Shown here: in pieces, positions 45,418 to 55,400 of the stretch
Position numbering within the stretch: position 1 is the first letter of the stretch
Layout: each line of letters starts with the position of its first letter
DNA from: Marinoscillum sp. 108
Lineage (GTDB): Bacteria; Bacteroidota; Bacteroidia; Cytophagales; Cyclobacteriaceae
Length of the DNA stretch: 64,000 bases
NCBI RefSeq assembly: GCF_902506655.1
Contig: NZ_LR734808.1
Span: forward strand, 1,240,001-1,304,000
Direction of reading: 5' to 3'
The notes under the pieces: model-generated
Told to the model about the DNA's origin: nothing
Seen by the model: the letters and a program-made list of their open reading frames with translations, nothing else
Database searches by the model: none
Translations under genes and position numbers: made by a program

Positions 45418-46347
45418 ATGTCCTCAGTAAAAATTTTTGCAGGAAAAGGTACTACAGAACTAGCGAGCAGCATTGCCGAGCAGTATGGAAAACCTTTGGG
45501 TAACTCTACTTCGCAAAAATTCAGTGATGGCGAGCTGAACTTCAGCTTCAACGAATCCATCAGAGGAAGTGACCTGTTCCTGATCCAATCTACCACTCCC
45601 CCTTCTGACAACATCATTGAGCTTTTGCTCATGATAGATGCTGCCAGACGTGCCAGTGCCAAATATGTAACTGTAGTTGTTCCTTATTTCGGATATGCAC
45701 GACAGGACAGAAAGGATCGTCCACGTGTATCCATTGCAGCCAAAATGATGGCCAACCTACTGACAGCAGCAGGTGCCAACAGGCTGATGACCATGGATCT
45801 TCACGCCGGACAAATTCAGGGATTTTTTGACATTCCGGTGGATCACCTTGACGGATCTGCGATTTTCATTCCTTATATCAAAAGCCTGAATCTGGATAAC
45901 CTGATTTTTGCTTCTCCTGATGTGGGCGGAACTGCCAGATCCAGAACGTTTGCCAAGTATTTTGAGGCCGACATGGTGGTATGTGATAAGCACAGAAAGC
46001 GTGCCAACGAAATCGCCTCTATGCAGGTGATTGGTGATGTAGAAGGCAAGGATGTGGTTTTGGTAGACGACCTGGCCGATACAGCAGGCACCATTTGCAA
46101 GGCTGCAAACTTACTGAAAGAGAAAGGTGCCACCACCGTGAGAGCGGTATGTACGCATCCAATCCTATCCGGAAAGGCTTATGAGAACATCGAGTCTTCT
46201 GAGCTGGAAGAACTGATTACCACAGACACCATTCCGCTCAAGCAGAAAAGTGACAAAATAAAAGTGTTGACTGTAGCTGACCTATTTGCGAAAGCCATCA
46301 AAAAGGTTCACGACAATGAGTCAATAAGTGCATTATTCATTAAGTAA
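45418..46347 (+). CDS. prs: Ribose-phosphate pyrophosphokinase (PRPP synthetase)
   Basis: 309 residues, the usual length. It makes PRPP from ribose 5-phosphate and ATP for purine, pyrimidine, His and Trp synthesis. Key segments: YFGYARQDRKDRPR (ATP site), MTMDLHAGQIQGFF, a catalytic region around CDKHR, and the PRPP loop VLVDDLADTAGTI. It lies between tRNA-Gln and the L25 gene, with purL upstream, giving a compact nucleotide/translation cluster. Confidence 0.96.
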   Translation: MSSVKIFAGKGTTELASSIAEQYGKPLGNSTSQKFSDGELNFSFNESIRGSDLFLIQSTTPPSDNIIELLLMIDAARRASAKYVTVVVPYFGYARQDRKDRPRVSIAAKMMANLLTAAGANRLMTMDLHAGQIQGFFDIPVDHLDGSAIFIPYIKSLNLDNLIFASPDVGGTARSRTFAKYFEADMVVCDKHRKRANEIASMQVIGDVEGKDVVLVDDLADTAGTICKAANLLKEKGATTVRAVCTHPILSGKAYENIESSELEELITTDTIPLKQKSDKIKVLTVADLFAKAIKKVHDNESISALFIK

Positions 46348-46374
46348 CAAACAAACAATTTAAATACATATTTT

Positions 46375-47007
46375 ATGAAAAGCGTTGAGATTATAGGGTA
46401 TAAAAGAGCAAATCTTGGCAAGACCGAAGCTAAAAGATTAAGAGCTGAAGGAATGGTCCCTGGTGTACTTTACGGTGGTGAAGAGCAGATCCATTTTTAC
46501 GCTCCGATGATTTTATTCAGAGAGCTTGTCTATACCGACGAAGCACATTTTATCAACTTGAATGTGGAAGGTCAGATTTTTGAAGCCATTCTTCAAGACA
46601 TCCAGTTCCACCCAGTAAGTGAAATGATTGTGCATGTGGACTTCCTGCAGTTGTTCAGAGGTACGAAAATCAAAATGAACATCCCTGTACACCCAGTTGG
46701 AACACCTCCTGGTATCCAGCAAGGTGGTAAGTTGATCAAGAAATTGAGATTCTTAACTGTAAAAGCACTGCCTAAGGACATGCCGGAGCACATCAACATC
46801 GATGTGTCCAAATTGGGTCTTGGTAAGTCTGTAAAAGTTGGTGATGTTCCTACTGAAAACTTCGAAGTATTGAACAATCCGCTTGTGACCATCATGGGTA
46901 TTGAAATCCCTAGAGCACTTAGAGGAAAGTCTCTTGAAGGTGAAGAAGAAGGTGAAGAAGGAGCAGAAGGTAGCGAAGAAGCTGCTGAAGCACCTGCTGA
47001 AGGATAA
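46375..47007 (+). CDS. rplY: 50S ribosomal protein L25/Ctc
   Basis: 210 residues. The N-terminal L25 5S-rRNA-binding domain is at about 1-90 (IGYKRANLGKTEAKRLRAEG, VPGVLYGG), and the C-terminal Ctc/TL5 domain at about 95-185 (FRGTKIKMNIPVHPVG). A Glu/Ala/Gly-rich acidic tail of about 25 residues ends the protein. It is the long two-domain form. It starts 27 bases after prs and ends in front of a strong terminator, so prs-rplY is probably one transcript. Confidence 0.95.
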   Translation: MKSVEIIGYKRANLGKTEAKRLRAEGMVPGVLYGGEEQIHFYAPMILFRELVYTDEAHFINLNVEGQIFEAILQDIQFHPVSEMIVHVDFLQLFRGTKIKMNIPVHPVGTPPGIQQGGKLIKKLRFLTVKALPKDMPEHINIDVSKLGLGKSVKVGDVPTENFEVLNNPLVTIMGIEIPRALRGKSLEGEEEGEEGAEGSEEAAEAPAEG

Positions 47008-47031
47008 TCCGAATTTTCATTGTAATAAACG

Positions 47032-47070
47032 AATCCTACCCCGAGCAATCAGGGTAGGATTTTTTATTTT
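47032..47070 (+). terminator. Rho-independent terminator after rplY
   Basis: AATCCTACCC (47032-47041) pairs perfectly with GGGTAGGATT (47052-47061) and is followed by TTTTATTTT. It is 10 bases ahead of the pth start, so pth may be expressed partly by read-through. Confidence 0.85.
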
Positions 47071-47079
47071 AGCACACTT

Positions 47080-47637
47080 ATGAAATACTTAATTGCCGGG
47101 CTGGGAAATATAGGCGCTGAATATGAGCTGACGCGTCATAACATCGGTTTTTTAATCCTGGACAGACTCGCCGATCGTGAAGGTCTGAAATTTGAACATG
47201 ACAGACATTCCTTCATCACCGAGCTTAAATACAAAGGCCGTAGCATCCACCTGATGAAGCCAACCACTTACATGAACCTGAGTGGGAAAGCGGTGAACTA
47301 CTGGCTCACCCAACTCAAAATTCCCAAGGAGAATCTAATGGTGATCACGGATGACATTGCCCTCCCCTATGGGAAATTAAGACTTAAAGCCAAGGGGTCT
47401 GCCGGAGGTCATAACGGGCTCAAAAACATAGAGCAGATGATCGGCGGACAGGATTATCCCCGACTGAGATTTGGTGTAGGCGACGGATTCGGCAAAGGCC
47501 AGCAAGTTGATTACGTCCTCAGCCCTTTCAATAAGCAGGAAATGGACGAAATTGTCCTCAATATGGATTTGGCCATCGATGCCCTACTCTCCTTTTGTAC
47601 CATAGGACTGGAACGAACCATGAATCAATTTAACTAA
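47080..47637 (+). CDS. pth: Peptidyl-tRNA hydrolase
   Basis: 185 residues, typical Pth. It frees tRNA from stalled peptidyl-tRNA. GLGNIGAEYELTRHNIGF carries the catalytic His, KPTTYMNLSG the conserved Asn, and VITDDIALPYGKLRLKAKGS with AGGHNGLKNIE the Asp and tRNA-contact loops. It sits directly after rplY, the widespread L25-pth arrangement. The next gene starts 5 bases downstream. Confidence 0.96.
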   Translation: MKYLIAGLGNIGAEYELTRHNIGFLILDRLADREGLKFEHDRHSFITELKYKGRSIHLMKPTTYMNLSGKAVNYWLTQLKIPKENLMVITDDIALPYGKLRLKAKGSAGGHNGLKNIEQMIGGQDYPRLRFGVGDGFGKGQQVDYVLSPFNKQEMDEIVLNMDLAIDALLSFCTIGLERTMNQFN

Positions 47638-47642
47638 ACACA

Positions 47643-47936
47643 ATGACTGATCACCTAACCTCTATAGGCATTCAAATCATACCAAAAAGCAAGGCGCTGC
47701 ACACTTATGACCTGGTAGATGAAGCCATAGCTGTAATTCAGGCGAGTGGCCTCAAGCATCAGATCACACCCTTCGAAACGGTAATGGAGGGGAAATACGA
47801 GGAAATAATGAAAGTATGCGACCAGGCTCAGAAAGCAGTACTGGCTGCCGGGGCAGAGGAATGCCTGGTATACTTCCGCATCCACTACAGAAAAGATGCT
47901 GATGTAACGTTTGAAGAAAAAAGGCTCGATCGATGA
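47643..47936 (+). CDS. Thiamine-binding protein (MTH1187/YqgV family)
   Basis: 97 residues. GIQIIPKSKALHTYDLVDEA, ASGLKHQITPFETVMEGKYE and CLVYFRIHYRKDADVTFEEK match the DUF77/MTH1187 family, ferredoxin-like proteins that bind thiamine or its derivatives. Cytosolic. It starts 5 bases after pth and is probably co-transcribed with it; the link to thiamine metabolism is by family only. Confidence 0.9.
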   Translation: MTDHLTSIGIQIIPKSKALHTYDLVDEAIAVIQASGLKHQITPFETVMEGKYEEIMKVCDQAQKAVLAAGAEECLVYFRIHYRKDADVTFEEKRLDR

Positions 47937-47955
47937 ACTGTAACAGCACGCTCCA

Positions 47956-49173
47956 TTGAGCCATTCCCATAAGAAAAAAGTCATTATCGTTGGAGGGGGA
48001 GCTGCTGGCTTTTTCACTGCCATCAACATTGCCGAAAAACACCCACACTATGAAGTGTTGGTTCTCGAAAAAACCAACAAACTCCTGAGCAAAGTTAAAG
48101 TATCGGGAGGGGGTCGGTGCAACGTGACCAACGCCCGGCAACAACCCTCCGAACTCACACCTTTTTACCCACGTGGGGGCAAAAAACTGTACACCGTCTT
48201 TAAGGAGTTTTCTACCGCCGACATGGTCAGGTGGCTTGGTGATCGGGGCGTAAAAACCCATACTGAAGCTGACCTGAGAATGTTTCCCACTTCCAATTCA
48301 TCGCAAACGATCATAGACTGCTTCACAGGTGAAGCTGCCCGATTGGGCGTGAAGGTTATTCAAAACTGTGGGGTAAAGCACATAGAAGCGACCGAGCATC
48401 AATGGAGCCTTGTCACCTCTCAGGGACCAATGATTGCTGATAAGTTAATCATAGCAACCGGCAGTGCTCCTTCTGTCTGGGGATTTTTGAGCCAACTGGG
48501 GTTGGACCTGGTACCCCCCGTACCTTCGCTTTTTACCTTCAACATTAAAGATCTACGCATTTCCGGACTGATGGGCACTTCCTTTTCCGAAGTAAACATT
48601 CGGATCACGGGCACTAAGCTGGAAGAAGCTGGCCCTATGCTCATCACACACTGGGGACTGAGCGGACCTGCTGTGCTGAAACTCTCAGCATGGGGTGCCC
48701 GTGAACTGGCTGAGAAGAATTATCACTTCCATATTCTTGTTAACTACCTGGGCAAAGAATCCAACGCCGAAGTGGGACAGTGGTTCGATCAACAAAAACA
48801 AGATCATCCCAAGCGAAAGGTGCTCAACTACCCTCCCGGCGAGCTGACCAGACGATTCTGGGAACAACTCTGTAAGTACTGCGAAATCGCTGAGGAAGAT
48901 AACTTTGGAGAAATCACCAAGAAGCAGGTCAATAAACTCACGGAAGAACTTACCCAAGGTCTCTATGAGGTCAAAGGAAAAAGCACTTTCAAGGAAGAGT
49001 TTGTCACCAGTGGCGGGGTGGCATTATCAGAGGTAGACCTCAAAACCTTCGAAGCTCGAAACTTTCCAAACCTCTACCTTGCTGGTGAAGTATTGGACAT
49101 AGATGCCCTCACAGGCGGCTTCAATTTCCAGGCCTGCTGGAGTGCCGGGTGGGTAATCTCTGAGCATATATAG
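47956..49173 (+). CDS. HI0933/BaiN-type NAD(P)/FAD-dependent oxidoreductase
   Basis: 405 residues. The FAD loop KKVIIVGGGAAGFFTAINI is near the start, followed by KVKVSGGGRCNVTN. The C-terminal FVTSGGVALSEVDLKTFEAR and LTGGFNFQACWSAGW are diagnostic of the HI0933/YhiN flavoproteins. Function is poorly defined (BaiN in gut clostridia acts on bile acid intermediates; that role is not implied here). Start: an in-frame TAA at 47941 and the FAD motif leave only TTG at 47956 as a plausible start, which is unusual in this window. Confidence 0.9.
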   Translation: MSHSHKKKVIIVGGGAAGFFTAINIAEKHPHYEVLVLEKTNKLLSKVKVSGGGRCNVTNARQQPSELTPFYPRGGKKLYTVFKEFSTADMVRWLGDRGVKTHTEADLRMFPTSNSSQTIIDCFTGEAARLGVKVIQNCGVKHIEATEHQWSLVTSQGPMIADKLIIATGSAPSVWGFLSQLGLDLVPPVPSLFTFNIKDLRISGLMGTSFSEVNIRITGTKLEEAGPMLITHWGLSGPAVLKLSAWGARELAEKNYHFHILVNYLGKESNAEVGQWFDQQKQDHPKRKVLNYPPGELTRRFWEQLCKYCEIAEEDNFGEITKKQVNKLTEELTQGLYEVKGKSTFKEEFVTSGGVALSEVDLKTFEARNFPNLYLAGEVLDIDALTGGFNFQACWSAGWVISEHI

Positions 49174-49243
49174 CTTCCAAGACTATCTTTTGAAAAACTA
49201 CCAACCAACCGAAGGCACACACCCCCGATTGGTTGTGAATCAA

Positions 49244-50785
49244 TTATTTTACCTCCAGCACCACTACTGAAAATGGTGGCAGACTGACCGTAAGGATTCC
49301 GTTCTTCACTTTAAAGTCCTTGAAGTCCTTTGGGGTAATTTTATCCGGGTTATCAAAAGTATTGTGGTCCTGCAGTGAAGCTGAGGACAGAATTGACCCT
49401 CTGACAGTCTTCACTTCATCCCCATGAATTTTCACCTCGGTGCTGTGGGCCTTTTTAGCATCAATATTCACGAGTGAAATATGCATAACCCCCTGATCAT
49501 CCCTGGAAGCTGACACAGACAAGGCGGGAAGCTTCTTCCCGTCCAATTCGTAATCCGGGGTATCTATACTCAAGGGCAGTAATGTGGCATCCTGATGCAC
49601 ATTGTAAAGTTTCATCACATGGTAAGTAGGTGTCAGAATCATCTTCTCTTCATCCGTGAGGATTACTGCCTGTAGCACGTTCACCGCCTGAGCAATGTTG
49701 GCCATTTTCACCCGCTCCGCATGATTGTTAAAAATATTAAGCACAGCTCCTGCGATCATGGCATCCCGCATGGTATTTTGCTGGTAAAGCACTCCTTTCG
49801 CCGTATCACCATCATACCAGCCTCCCCACTCATCCACAAAAAGAGCTACTTTCCTTTCAGGATCATACTTATCCATAATCGTTGAATGGCGAGTCACAAA
49901 CTCCTCCATTTTCAGTGATTCTTCCATGGTTTTGAAGTACTGAGCCTCTGAAAAAGCCACATCAGACCCTTTATCACTCCAGTCCAATACAGAGTAATGG
50001 TGAAGCGCCACAGCTTCCATCAACTGATGAGGCACGTTCTTCATCAGGGTTTCTGTCCAGTGGTAATCATTACCAGAGGCACCTGAGGCTATTCGCTCTA
50101 TCTTGGTGGATCCAGACCAACCTGGCATAAAGGTGGCGTATTGCCGGTAGATATTGGCATAATACTCTGCGGTCATATTGCCCCCACAACCCCAGGTCTC
50201 GTTGCCCACGCCCCAATATTTAACCGCCCAGGGTTTCTCCCGTCCGTTGGCCCTACGCCAATCCGCCATCGGACTCACTCCGTCATGGTTGGTATACTGT
50301 ACCCAATCGATCACCTCCTGCACCGTGCCGCTACCTACATTGGCTGATAAATAAGGCTCGGCACCAAGCACCTCACACAAATTCAAAAAGTTATGGGTAC
50401 CAAAACTATTGTCTTCTGTTGCACCGCCCCACCACCTGTTCACGATGGTAGGCCGCTCGCTCTGTGGTCCTACCCCATCCTTCCAGTGGTAGGTATCGGC
50501 AAAGCAACCACCTGGCCAGCGCAGGTTAGGTACTTTCAAATCCTTAAGCGCCTGGATGATATCATTTCTCACACCATCTGTATGAGGAATCGCCTGATTG
50601 TCGGCCCCTACGTAAAATCCCCCGTATATACATCTGCCGAGGTGCTCTGCAAAATGTCCGTAAATATGTCTGCTGATCTGATGCTCACCCTGATCGGCAT
50701 TGATGATGACAGACGCGTTCTGAGCCATCACCAGATGTGATAAACCTAGCGCCAGAAGTAGTGTGGCAATTCTCTGCATTTTCAT
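49244..50785 (-). CDS. Alpha-L-arabinofuranosidase, GH51
   Basis: 513-residue exported enzyme (signal peptide, cleavage near VMAQ). It removes arabinofuranosyl side chains from hemicellulose or pectin. GHFAEHLGRCIYGGFYVG and PNLRWPGGCFADTYHWKDG are GH51 core blocks. The acid/base Glu is in GVGNETWGCGGNM and the nucleophile Glu in LFVDEWGGWYDG. A C-terminal beta-domain completes the fold. Stand-alone gene with no SusC/SusD pair nearby in this window. An inverted repeat lies 12 bases upstream of the start. Confidence 0.95.
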   Translation of the reverse strand: MKMQRIATLLLALGLSHLVMAQNASVIINADQGEHQISRHIYGHFAEHLGRCIYGGFYVGADNQAIPHTDGVRNDIIQALKDLKVPNLRWPGGCFADTYHWKDGVGPQSERPTIVNRWWGGATEDNSFGTHNFLNLCEVLGAEPYLSANVGSGTVQEVIDWVQYTNHDGVSPMADWRRANGREKPWAVKYWGVGNETWGCGGNMTAEYYANIYRQYATFMPGWSGSTKIERIASGASGNDYHWTETLMKNVPHQLMEAVALHHYSVLDWSDKGSDVAFSEAQYFKTMEESLKMEEFVTRHSTIMDKYDPERKVALFVDEWGGWYDGDTAKGVLYQQNTMRDAMIAGAVLNIFNNHAERVKMANIAQAVNVLQAVILTDEEKMILTPTYHVMKLYNVHQDATLLPLSIDTPDYELDGKKLPALSVSASRDDQGVMHISLVNIDAKKAHSTEVKIHGDEVKTVRGSILSSASLQDHNTFDNPDKITPKDFKDFKVKNGILTVSLPPFSVVVLEVK

Positions 50786-50796
50786 AAAAGTATATT

Positions 50797-50815
50797 AAGT
50801 GTTGATTATACACTT
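50797..50815. promoter_or_regulatory. Inverted repeat upstream of the GH51 gene
   Basis: AAGTGT (50797-50802) and ACACTT (50810-50815) form 6-bp arms 12 bases upstream of the arabinofuranosidase start. It may be an operator or leader hairpin. Short, so low confidence. Confidence 0.25.
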
Positions 50816-50920
50816 TAAAGTTAATCAAAATTATCTCCCTTCCAATTTCGCTTTTCTTCAAACCATTTAAAATATAATGATCTCTTATCCGTCTATAAGC
50901 CCAGGTCAAAACCAACTAAC

Positions 50921-51424
50921 ATGAAAGTAGCCATCATCATTACCGATACTCAGGTTGTCAGATTCTCCCATTTGGTCGCTTTGGAGCTGGATGAACGCCT
51001 TGCGGGGCTGGGCCTGAACACATCCATTCTGGATTTAGCTGATCCTTCTTATGAGCTCAACGAACTGGCCAGCTATGACTATTATCTTTTGGTTGGAAAC
51101 CACGCTGGCCCTCTCTATAATCACGAAACCCACAGGCTGCTCACCAACCACCGGGCGCTCTGGAGAAACAAGAAAATGGCTACCGTAATGGTCACCAGTG
51201 AACGAATTTTGGCCGAATCAGCCGATGAGCAGCTTCGAACTGTACTCAAAAGTCTTAGTGCCAATTTGCTTCCTGAGGGCCTTATGGTGATGGAGCCGGA
51301 AAAGAAATTTGATGAGTCATTCAATTTGATTGATAGCGTCCTAAATTTAGCCATGTATCGGTTTCTTTTTCTTCTCGTCTACGGCACAGAAGCTAAAAAT
51401 GGTGATAACCGAATGAGTGCCTGA
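50921..51424 (+). CDS. Flavodoxin-fold protein (NADPH-dependent FMN reductase-like)
   Basis: 167 residues. The start MKVAIIITDTQVVRFSHLVA and the later YDYYLLVGNHAGPLYN fit the flavodoxin-like alpha/beta fold of FMN reductases, but the FMN phosphate loop is degenerate, so flavin binding is not certain. The sigma factor gene follows within 5 bases, so the two are probably co-expressed. Exact role unknown. Confidence 0.65.
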   Translation: MKVAIIITDTQVVRFSHLVALELDERLAGLGLNTSILDLADPSYELNELASYDYYLLVGNHAGPLYNHETHRLLTNHRALWRNKKMATVMVTSERILAESADEQLRTVLKSLSANLLPEGLMVMEPEKKFDESFNLIDSVLNLAMYRFLFLLVYGTEAKNGDNRMSA

Positions 51425-51428
51425 TACG

Positions 51429-52007
51429 ATGAAGCCCGCCGCCATTTCCATGAGTCAAAAAAATGAACATATCGAAAGAACGGTAAACACTTACCGTGGA
51501 AAGCTCCTGAATTTCATCAGGAAGTTTGTCTCTGGAAGTGATGATGCAGAGGACGTGCTGCAGGATGTGTTCTACCAGTTGGTGGTGGGGTATGACCGCA
51601 TAGAATCACTCGATCAGATCTCTGGATGGCTTTTTAGGGTGGCACGAAACAAGGCCACAGACAATCACCGAAAAATGAGGCCTATGGCCTTTTCTCAAAT
51701 GAATCTCGCACAAGATAGTGATGAAACCCCATTGATGCTCGAGGATATATTACCCGATACCAGCAATCTGCCTGACCGGGAACTATTGGGAGAAATGATC
51801 TGGGCCAAAATAGAAGAGTTACTGGCACAAATGCCCCGGAAGCAGCGAGAAGTGTTTGTGTGGCATGAATTTGAACAAAAAAGCTTTAAAGAAATGGCGG
51901 AAGAAACCGGAGAGACCATCAATACTATGATCTCCAGAAAACGGTACGCCATTCTCGCCCTCAGGGAAGGCCTGGCGGATTTATATAATGATTTGATAAA
52001 CGACTAA
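51429..52007 (+). CDS. ECF (extracytoplasmic function) RNA polymerase sigma factor
   Basis: 192 residues from ATG at 51429 (a second ATG at 51450 is equally possible; GTG at 51417 less so). Region 2 is seen as YRGKLLNFIRKFVSGSDDAE and DVLQDVFYQLV, with the -10-binding ISGWLFRVARNKATDNHRK. Region 4 has PRKQREVFVWHEFEQKSFKE and the recognition helix MAEETGETINTMISRKRYA. No classical anti-sigma with a zinc motif is adjacent; instead a His-rich membrane protein overlaps its stop by one base (TAATG) and is the best candidate regulator. Confidence 0.9.
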   Translation: MKPAAISMSQKNEHIERTVNTYRGKLLNFIRKFVSGSDDAEDVLQDVFYQLVVGYDRIESLDQISGWLFRVARNKATDNHRKMRPMAFSQMNLAQDSDETPLMLEDILPDTSNLPDRELLGEMIWAKIEELLAQMPRKQREVFVWHEFEQKSFKEMAEETGETINTMISRKRYAILALREGLADLYNDLIND

Positions 52008-52363
52008 TGGATATGAGACGATTTTGGTTTTTAAAAATAGCAGGAATGATTCTGGTGTTTTTCACGGCGGCAAGCGCCCTGGTAATGGTGCTCTGGAACT
52101 GGCTAATGCCGGCAATCTTTGGGTTGGTAGCCATCACTTTCTGGCAGGCAGCAGGCATACTACTGCTCTCCAAAATAATATTTGGGTTCGGTAAAGGAGG
52201 TAAACACGGACATCAGCATGGTACGCCATGGAAGCATTGGCAGCACAAATGGCACAACATGCCCGAAGATCAGCGCGAAAAATGGAAACAAAAGTTTGCA
52301 GATAAGTGGTGCACCGGAAGACATGAAACAGAAACACCCAAATTTAAGAAAGAGGCCGAATAG
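52007..52363 (+). CDS. Small His-rich membrane protein coupled to the ECF sigma factor
   Basis: 118 residues. Two transmembrane helices (about 10-30 and 34-56) are followed by a cytoplasmic-looking tail rich in His, Trp and Lys (GKHGHQHGTPWKHWQHKWHN) and a single Cys. The start overlaps the sigma factor stop by one base. Such downstream membrane proteins are common beside Bacteroidota ECF sigmas and are presumed modulators. The His cluster could bind a divalent metal. No named family recognised. Confidence 0.7.
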   Translation: MDMRRFWFLKIAGMILVFFTAASALVMVLWNWLMPAIFGLVAITFWQAAGILLLSKIIFGFGKGGKHGHQHGTPWKHWQHKWHNMPEDQREKWKQKFADKWCTGRHETETPKFKKEAE

Positions 52364-52373
52364 GCCTTTTTTT
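52353..52373 (+). terminator. Terminator overlapping the stop of the His-rich protein gene
   Basis: AGGCC (52353-52357) pairs with GGCCT (52363-52367) around GAATA, followed by a run of T. A flanking AAAG and the T run extend the stem with one mismatch. Confidence 0.6.
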
Positions 52374-52479
52374 GTACCACTACAGCATACCACCCAGTCC
52401 TCCATATCTCCACTCACAAAAAGGTAAGCTTGCCCGGTCAAAACTTTCACTAATTTAGGAGTCATAAACAAATCCGAAT

Positions 52480-55400
52480 ATGACCAGAATCCTAATTCCC
52501 CTCCTCATTTTCTCATTTTTCATTTGCCAGGCACAGGACGACTGGGATGTCACCAGTCCCGTGGCACCCTTCCAGGAAACAACCATCACCGTGGAAGAAG
52601 GCACATGGATGAACCTGGATGTGAGCCCGGACGGAAAAACCATCGTGTTCGACCTCCTGGGAGATATCTACTCCATGCCCATCTCCGGTGGCAATGCCAC
52701 CCCGCTTCGGACAGGCCATGCCTATGAGGTACAACCCAGGTACAGCCCTGATGGTAAGAAAATCTCCTTCACCAGTGATGCTGGCGGGGGCGACAACATC
52801 TGGGTGATGGATGCAGACGGCCAGAACGCCACGCAAATCACCAGGGAAGATTTCAGGCTCCTCAATAATGCCGTATGGACACCCGACGGGCAATACCTGA
52901 TCGCCAGGAAACACTTCACCTCACAGCGATCTTTGGGAGCGGGAGAAATGTGGCTGTATCACATCACCGGTGGGTCGGGTATTCAGCTCACTACCCGCAA
53001 AAACGATCAACAGGATGCAGGCGAACCATGGGTATCCGGTAATTACCTCTACTATAGTGAAGATGTCTATCCTGGCGGGTATTTTCAATACAACAAAGAC
53101 CCCAACAGTCAAATCTATGTGATCAAGCGATATGACCGGACTACCGGCAAAACAGAAACAGTGATTGGCGGACCAGGTGGAGCTGTACGCCCACAGATCT
53201 CTCCTGATGGCTCCAAACTGGCCTTTGTGCGCAGGGTGCGCACGAAGTCCGTCCTGTACATTCATGATCTGGCCACAGGCATTCAAAAGCCCGTGTACGA
53301 TGAGCTGACTAAGGATCAGCAGGAAGCCTGGGCCATTTTCGGGGTGTACCCCAACTTTAACTGGCTGCCGGACAACCGAACCATTGTTCTTTATGCAAAA
53401 GGGAAAATCAGAAAGGTGAACACACTGACAGGTGAATCCACGATCATCCCATTTAAAGCTTCCGCCACACATCGCATTACCGATGCGCCTATTTTCAAGC
53501 AAAACCCGGCACCTGAGTCATTCCGCTCCCACGTGATCCGAAATGCCACCACTTCTCCTGATGGCAAACTTCTGGCTTTCAATGCCGCCGGACACCTCTA
53601 TACCATGAAACTCCCGAATGGAAAGCCTAAACGCTTGACCACAAGTACAGATTTTGAGTATGAGCCTGCTTTTTCTCCGGACTCCAAGAGCATTGTGTAC
53701 GTCAGTTGGGCGGATGAGCGCAAAGGTGCCATCCATAAAATACCTGCGACCGGAGGTACCCCTACCCGCCTGACATCAGAAAAAGGCATCTATCGTACCC
53801 CTTCATTTTCCAAGGATGGAAAAACCCTGGTATTTCGAAAAGATGAAGGCGATGGTACACTTGGGCATGCCTATACCGTAAAACCTGGCATCTACACCAT
53901 GCCAGTGGCGGGTGGCACGCCTACATTTATCTGCGAAGATGGTGAAAACCCCGTTTTCAATCCTAAAGGAGACCGTGTGTATCTGCAAACCGGAGGTTAT
54001 CTCTTTGGGAGCCTGGATAAGTCTTACAAGAGTGTGAACCTCAAAGGAGAAGATGAAAAAATTCATTTTCATTCCAAGTATGCCAACCAATACACCATCA
54101 GTCCTGATGGAAAATGGCTGGCCTTTGGGGAACTCTATGATGTATTTGTGATGCCCTTTTCAGACCATGGTCAAACTTTTGAGTTGACAGGTAGCACCAA
54201 GGCCTTACCCGTAACAAAGGTGGCCGAGGACGCAGGAATCAACCTGCAATGGTCAGCAGATGGTAAGTCCCTACAGTGGACACTTGGGAATAAATACCAT
54301 GCTGTAAACGTCAAAGATTGCTTCACATTTCTGGAAGGCTCCCCTGATAGTATTGGGGACATTCCCAAAACCACAGTCGAGATAGAACTCACACTCAAAA
54401 CCGATGTCCCAACAGGTAGCATTGCACTCTCCGGAGGTAAAGTGATCACTATGAATGGTGAAGAAATCCTCGAGAATGGAGTCGTGCTGGTACAGGGCAA
54501 CAGGATTGTGGCAGTGGGCACTCAAGGAGAATTGGAAATCCCCGCAGACGCCAAAATCATAGATGTTTCTGGTAAGGTGATTATGCCTGGTCTCATAGAC
54601 ACACACGCTCATCTGCGAGCATTCAGGTACGGAATCAGCCCACAAAAGGAATGGTCCTATTATGCCAATCTCGCTTTTGGGATCACCGCCACGCATGACC
54701 CCTCTTCCAACTCCGAGACCTCCATGTCTCAGTCCGAGATGGTTCGGGCCGGATTAATGGTTGGCCCAAGGATCTTCTCCACGGGCACCATTCTTTATGG
54801 AGCTGATGGTGACTTCAAGGCCGTGATCAATAAATATGAAGACGCTCAAAGTGCTATTGCACGAACCAAAGCCTACGGTACTTTCAGTGTGAAGAGCTAT
54901 AATCAGCCCCGCAGAGAGCAGCGCCAAATGATCATCAAAGCCGCACATGAAAATGAGATCATGGTTTACCCCGAGGGTGGTTCTACCTTCTTTCATAATA
55001 TGACCATGATCCTGGATGGCCACACCAGTGTAGAGCACAATATTCCAGTTGCTCCGCTTTATCAGGACGTTATTGAGCTTTGGTCGGCAAGTAAAACCAG
55101 CAACACTCCGACGCTCATAGTGAACTACGGCGGCCTGAACGGGGAGTATTACTGGTATCAGAAGACCAATGTGTGGGAGAATGAGAAACTGATGAAATAT
55201 ACTCCAAGAGCGATCATAGACAGCAGATCCAGACACAGGACCATGGCACCGGATGAGGAGTATGAAAATGGCCACATACTGGTCTCACAATCCTGCAAAG
55301 CACTGGTGGATGCCGGAGTGAAAGTATGTGTAGGTGGACATGGTCAGCTGCAGGGACTTGGTGTACACTGGGAGATGTGGAACCTGGCTCAGGGTGGCAT

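Noticed and set aside
49202-49235. CAACCAA...TTGGTTG as a terminator between the flavoprotein and GH51 genes
   Set aside because: Seven-base arms around a 20-base loop with no T tract; too weak to call.
49244-50785. Polysaccharide utilisation locus around the GH51 gene
   Set aside because: No SusC/SusD pair, sugar transporter or further glycosidase lies next to it.
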